A DNA stretch of 64,000 bases. It comes from Phalacrocorax aristotelis. Taxonomy: Eukaryota > Chordata > Aves > Suliformes > Phalacrocoracidae. Where the stretch lies: the NCBI RefSeq assembly GCF_949628215.1, contig NC_134281.1, forward strand, positions 14,952,501 through 15,016,500. The letters are read 5' to 3'. This document shows, one piece after another, positions 61,601 to 64,000 of the stretch (its first letter is position 1; every line of letters begins with the position of its first letter). The translations under genes and the position numbers were made by a program. Below the pieces are notes generated by a model. That model did no database searches. It saw nothing but the letters and a program-made list of their open reading frames with translations, and was not told the DNA's origin.

Positions 61601-64000
61601 GCAAAAGGAAGAGAAGTAATAATTAATTGATTTGATATTTTTATCTGCCTTTATTTGTAGGTACGAAAAGTCAATAGTTTCTTTTTTCTCATTTTTTAAT
61701 CAAACACGTAATGTCTCTGTTTTGCTGTAGTAGTAAGTTAAACAACATTTTATATACTTTGGGAGAAACAGAGAATGAGTTAGAATTGAATGGGTATTAA
61801 TAGAAAAGTTAAGACTGAAAAAAATTGATGCCTTCCTGTTTCAGGAAACCTTTTTTGATAACAGCTTGTTTAATGCCAAACTGAATCAAAGTTAAACAAA
61901 TGAAAAGCCACCTAAGAAGAAAGTGAGATTACAAATTTAACTTCTAACAATACTATCAAGATCTGATTTGCTTTCATCCTTTACGTGGTGTTTTACTGGT
62001 TTTTTTTTTTAAAGGTAACTTAACTCATACCTTGTTTTTAATTATAAATACCAGTGTCTGACTACTAAGTGACACAGTGAATATTTACCAGTGATCTTGA
62101 CAATGTCTAATTACTGTTGCAGTCCTTTTATACTATTAACTTCTGTGCTTTACACTGTAGCAGTAAACCCAGATACAATTATTTGTAAAAGGTGGTACTT
62201 TTTAAGATAATGGCAGATATGATGTTATCTGCCTTTCAGAGAATGATATTACTCCATAAGAATCACTGTTCCAGTTTTCAACTTTGTGCCTAGTAAGGGT
62301 GAAAGTGACGCTACATTGTGTGTTTCAAGAACAATTTCATTGCTTTCTCAAGGGTAAGTTGTCGCATCTCTGAAGTCCAAAGTTCTTTCTATGAGTATAG
62401 AAGAGAGAGCAGACTCGTCAGCCTGCCTGTGTGTCTGGATTCCTCCCTGGGAGAGCAATGGTATAGTTCTCCAGTTGGCCCTCAGTTTCCGCGATGCTCA
62501 GCAAGGATGGCATTATCTGTTTTAATAGTATATGGTAATAGAAAGGGGTGTCTGATGTAGCATAATGGATTTCTGCAGTATGCACTTCTACTGGAAAAGT
62601 TATGGGATATAATTATCTGAATTATTTCAGTTGGAAATCCACTGTTTCATTTGTTCTCCTTTAACTATTGTTGATTTTAGCCAATAATCAGTGGGTAGAT
62701 TGAAATTTCAATTCTCCACGTCTGTTTTTGTCTATTTAAGAAGTTCTCAGCAAGAATTTCTTTAAAATGTCTATAATGAATTTCAAAATGATTGGGGCCT
62801 CTATATGGGTGCCCTTCATAAATAAACGCAACAGAAAAGTAGTCCAGTACATAAGCCACATAAGACTCAAAGCACAAGGAGATATAAATTCCAGAAGAAT
62901 GCTATCAGGCACAGACACATAAGTTACATACAAATATATGTGTATAAAATAATTTAATGAAGGATAGATGTGGGCACATATGTGGACACTGGACACTGAT
63001 ACTCTCTCTGGAGTAAGTTTCTCCCATATACAGCTCAGGCACACTGATGAACCAGGCCACAGGCTTTGTGTCTTGGCTTATCATACCTCTGTCTTTGCTA
63101 AGCTTTGAGTACTGTGTAGTTCTTGTGAGCACTGGATAATATTATACTTATGAAAAAAGCATGACTTGATTATAGATGAATTCTGAGTGTGCTGAAAACT
63201 TGGTGGGTTACTTTGCCTAGTTGACAAAATAGAGTCCTTCAGACAGCTGTTCTGAGGTAGTTAATGAGATGAGGAGTGTCTGGGAGGTGATGAGTGCTCT
63301 TTAATCAATTCTTCTACTGTTTTGCTCCTACCTTTCATTTCTTGCATGACAATGACCTTCACCAAGAAGACACAGTTAAAGTGCTACGACCACAGTGCTT
63401 AGCAGTGACATTACTTCTTTGCTCTGTTGGAACTTTGGATACTCTTTTTCACAACTGTGGAATTGAGGTCAGCTTTTTCAGGCTGACATTCTCTCTTCTC
63501 TTTTCTTGCATTGTATTTGCCATGGAGAACCCAAACTGATTTGTCATTAAACCTTGATTAAAGGTGTGGTTTTTGTATGGGCATGATTAACCTAGATGGT
63601 AGAAGTTGAGAACATCACATAACCTTCTTTCAAAAATAAGCTTCTGTGATTCACATCTACTGGGCAAGTCATACTACTGAAGTCACAATTTCATGTCTGC
63701 ATTCAAATATTATATTCAGACTTAAATTTCTGATTTGTTTTCACGTCTTTGAGTATTACATTTGGAAAGTTGATGACAGGTGAGTGCACGCAGGTGTAAG
63801 CAGTCTGTTCTGTCATTGCTTCTGTTCAGATTGACCGATAGTGTGCCCAAACAGAAAGAAAAAAAACGTGAGTTCCATTGTCCTTCAACAAGCTATTTGC
63901 AAAATAAAAATCTACGTAAGTTCAAAGTAGCTTGCTTTACTCAAATTCTTTTCCTGATATTTCTCTACAGGGGCTGTCATCAGTCACCAAGAACAATGGA
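34536..64000 (+). CDS. IL17RD: IL17RD (Sef), 5' part: exon 1, intron 1 and start of exon 2
   Basis: IL17RD/Sef is a single-pass membrane protein with an extracellular fibronectin/Ig-like part and an intracellular SEFIR domain. It dampens FGF/RTK-ERK signalling and modulates IL-17 signalling. Exon 1 encodes 44 residues beginning [10 protein letters not shown], close to the human start MAPWLQLCS, with a hydrophobic signal peptide and a GDACGGR tail matching ADTCGWR. Exon 2 starts at 63971 after TTCTCTACAG and reads [10 protein letters not shown], matching the human GVGPASRNSG that precedes LYNITF. Both ends of the intron are phase 0. The transmembrane and SEFIR regions lie beyond the window. 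Confidence 0.94.
37860..37875. repeat. (AC)n microsatellite
   Basis: About eight AC dinucleotides, followed by a C-rich patch. Confidence 0.95.
38775..38800 (+). repeat. G-run cluster with G-quadruplex potential
   Basis: GGGG, six T, then GGGGGG, T, GGGGGGG, T, G. The long G runs can be divided into four or more GGG tracts. The transcribed strand orientation would place it in the IL17RD pre-mRNA. Folding is inferred. Confidence 0.5.
46150..46195. repeat. Possible ancient amniote repeat relic
   Basis: 'ccctaactcctattaacttt' followed by 'caatgggatttgg' resembles the palindromic CCTAACTCCCATTGACTTCAATGGGAGTTAGG text frequent in reptile and bird genomes. Short and decayed, so the call is weak. 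Confidence 0.35.
49567..49588 (+). repeat. Poly-T tract ending in ACAG (acceptor-like)
   Basis: Seventeen T followed by ACAG is a strong splice-acceptor look-alike in IL17RD intron 1, but the sequence downstream resembles no known IL17RD peptide. Confidence 0.6.
50968..51087 (-). mobile_element. MIR-like ancient SINE fragment
   Basis: 'gttatcccgttttacaaatg', 'agaggctaaggcacaaaagg', 'tattaaatgactttctcaga' and later 'aggaaatgaatttgtgtttc' follow the reverse-complement MIR consensus in order (TTATCCCCATTTTACAGATG; AGGAAACTGAGGCACAGAG; GTTAAGTAACTTGCCCAAGG). It is oriented on the minus strand within IL17RD intron 1. Confidence 0.75.
51931..51956. repeat. 13-base direct duplication
   Basis: ATTTTAACCAGTA occurs twice back to back without mismatch. 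Confidence 0.9.
55127..56108 (-). mobile_element. CR1 LINE, 5'-truncated, with decayed ORF2 (reverse transcriptase C-terminal part)
   Basis: A roughly 980-base CR1 copy on the minus strand. The plus-strand left end, 'tagaatcatagaatcgttaa', is the reverse complement of the CR1 3' tail. Reading the minus strand, the reverse transcriptase region appears as [16 protein letters not shown]-like text, then [60 protein letters not shown] and [19 protein letters not shown]. The frame breaks at least twice: between the first block and FAGD, and near 55430. The first Asp of the catalytic FADD motif is Gly. The 5' end stops within the CR1 text near 56108. This is an inactive copy antisense to IL17RD. Confidence 0.95.
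57214..57256. repeat. 22-base tandem duplication
   Basis: AAATTAAGTGACAGGGCAAA occurs twice with a 22-base period, joined by an A-rich linker. Confidence 0.9.
59170..59188. repeat. (TG)n/(CG)n microsatellite
   Basis: About seven TG units run into GCGCGC, followed by a short TATA run. Confidence 0.9.
63971..64000 (+). CDS. IL17RD: IL17RD coding exon 2 (first 30 bases, cut by window end)
   Basis: Follows a polypyrimidine tract and TTCTCTACAG. It encodes [10 protein letters not shown] in phase 0 from exon 1 and aligns with GVGPASRNSG of the mammalian protein. Short, so the call relies on frame, acceptor and gene order together. Confidence 0.85.

Larger units (their letters stand above)
34668..63970 (+). 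other. IL17RD intron 1 (29.3 kb)
   Basis: GT-AG intron, phase 0, bounded by GTGAGT and TTCTCTACAG. Apart from the CpG island at its 5' end it is AT-rich. It holds a G-rich run, AC and TG microsatellites, a MIR-like SINE, short tandem duplications and a 1 kb CR1. I found no exon of another gene on either strand. Confidence 0.88.

Noticed and set aside
1-64000. CRISPR arrays, tRNA or rRNA genes, prokaryotic-type operons, proviral genes
   Set aside because: No regularly spaced repeats, cloverleaf-type sequence, rRNA text or retroviral gene blocks seen. This is ordinary vertebrate nuclear DNA.

Overview
This window is vertebrate nuclear DNA, most probably from a bird. It has long AT-rich introns, two sharp CpG islands, spliced genes, and interspersed repeats dominated by CR1 LINE fragments whose 3' ends carry the ATTCTATG-type repeat typical of birds. 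I recognise three protein-coding genes by reading their exons: APPL1 (minus strand, first eight coding exons), HESX1/ANF (plus strand, complete, four coding exons) and IL17RD (plus strand, exon 1, all of intron 1 and the first 30 bases of exon 2). APPL1-HESX1-IL17RD in this order and orientation is the known amniote arrangement (human 3p14.3), which supports all three calls.

Layout. 1-11434: APPL1 5' half on the minus strand, with coding exons at 11381-11434, 6709-6807, 5567-5626, 4031-4102, 3101-3188, 1489-1530, 617-675 and 1-139 (cut by the window edge). Together they encode about 204 residues, most of the BAR domain. The APPL1 promoter lies in a CpG island at about 10970-11970. About 11970-18600 is intergenic with one short CR1 tail. 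18600-20980 is the compact HESX1 gene with a TATA-like promoter, an eh1 repressor motif and a Q50 paired-like homeodomain. 20980-33980 is AT-rich intergenic DNA with an old MIR-like SINE and an inverted-repeat relic. 34000-35030 is a second CpG island with IL17RD exon 1 (signal peptide). 34668-63970 is the 29.3 kb IL17RD intron 1, holding a 1 kb decayed CR1 and a second MIR-like SINE. Exon 2 begins at 63971.

Functionally the genes are neighbours, not a pathway. APPL1 is an endosomal Rab5 effector, HESX1 a forebrain and pituitary transcriptional repressor, and IL17RD (Sef) an FGF/RTK signalling antagonist. I found no CRISPR array, operon or novel multi-gene system. The points worth a second look are small: a GC-AG intron in APPL1, in-frame tandem splice acceptors in HESX1 and APPL1, two possible HESX1 starts, an overlapping uORF ahead of IL17RD, candidate CTCF sites and ancient repeat relics.
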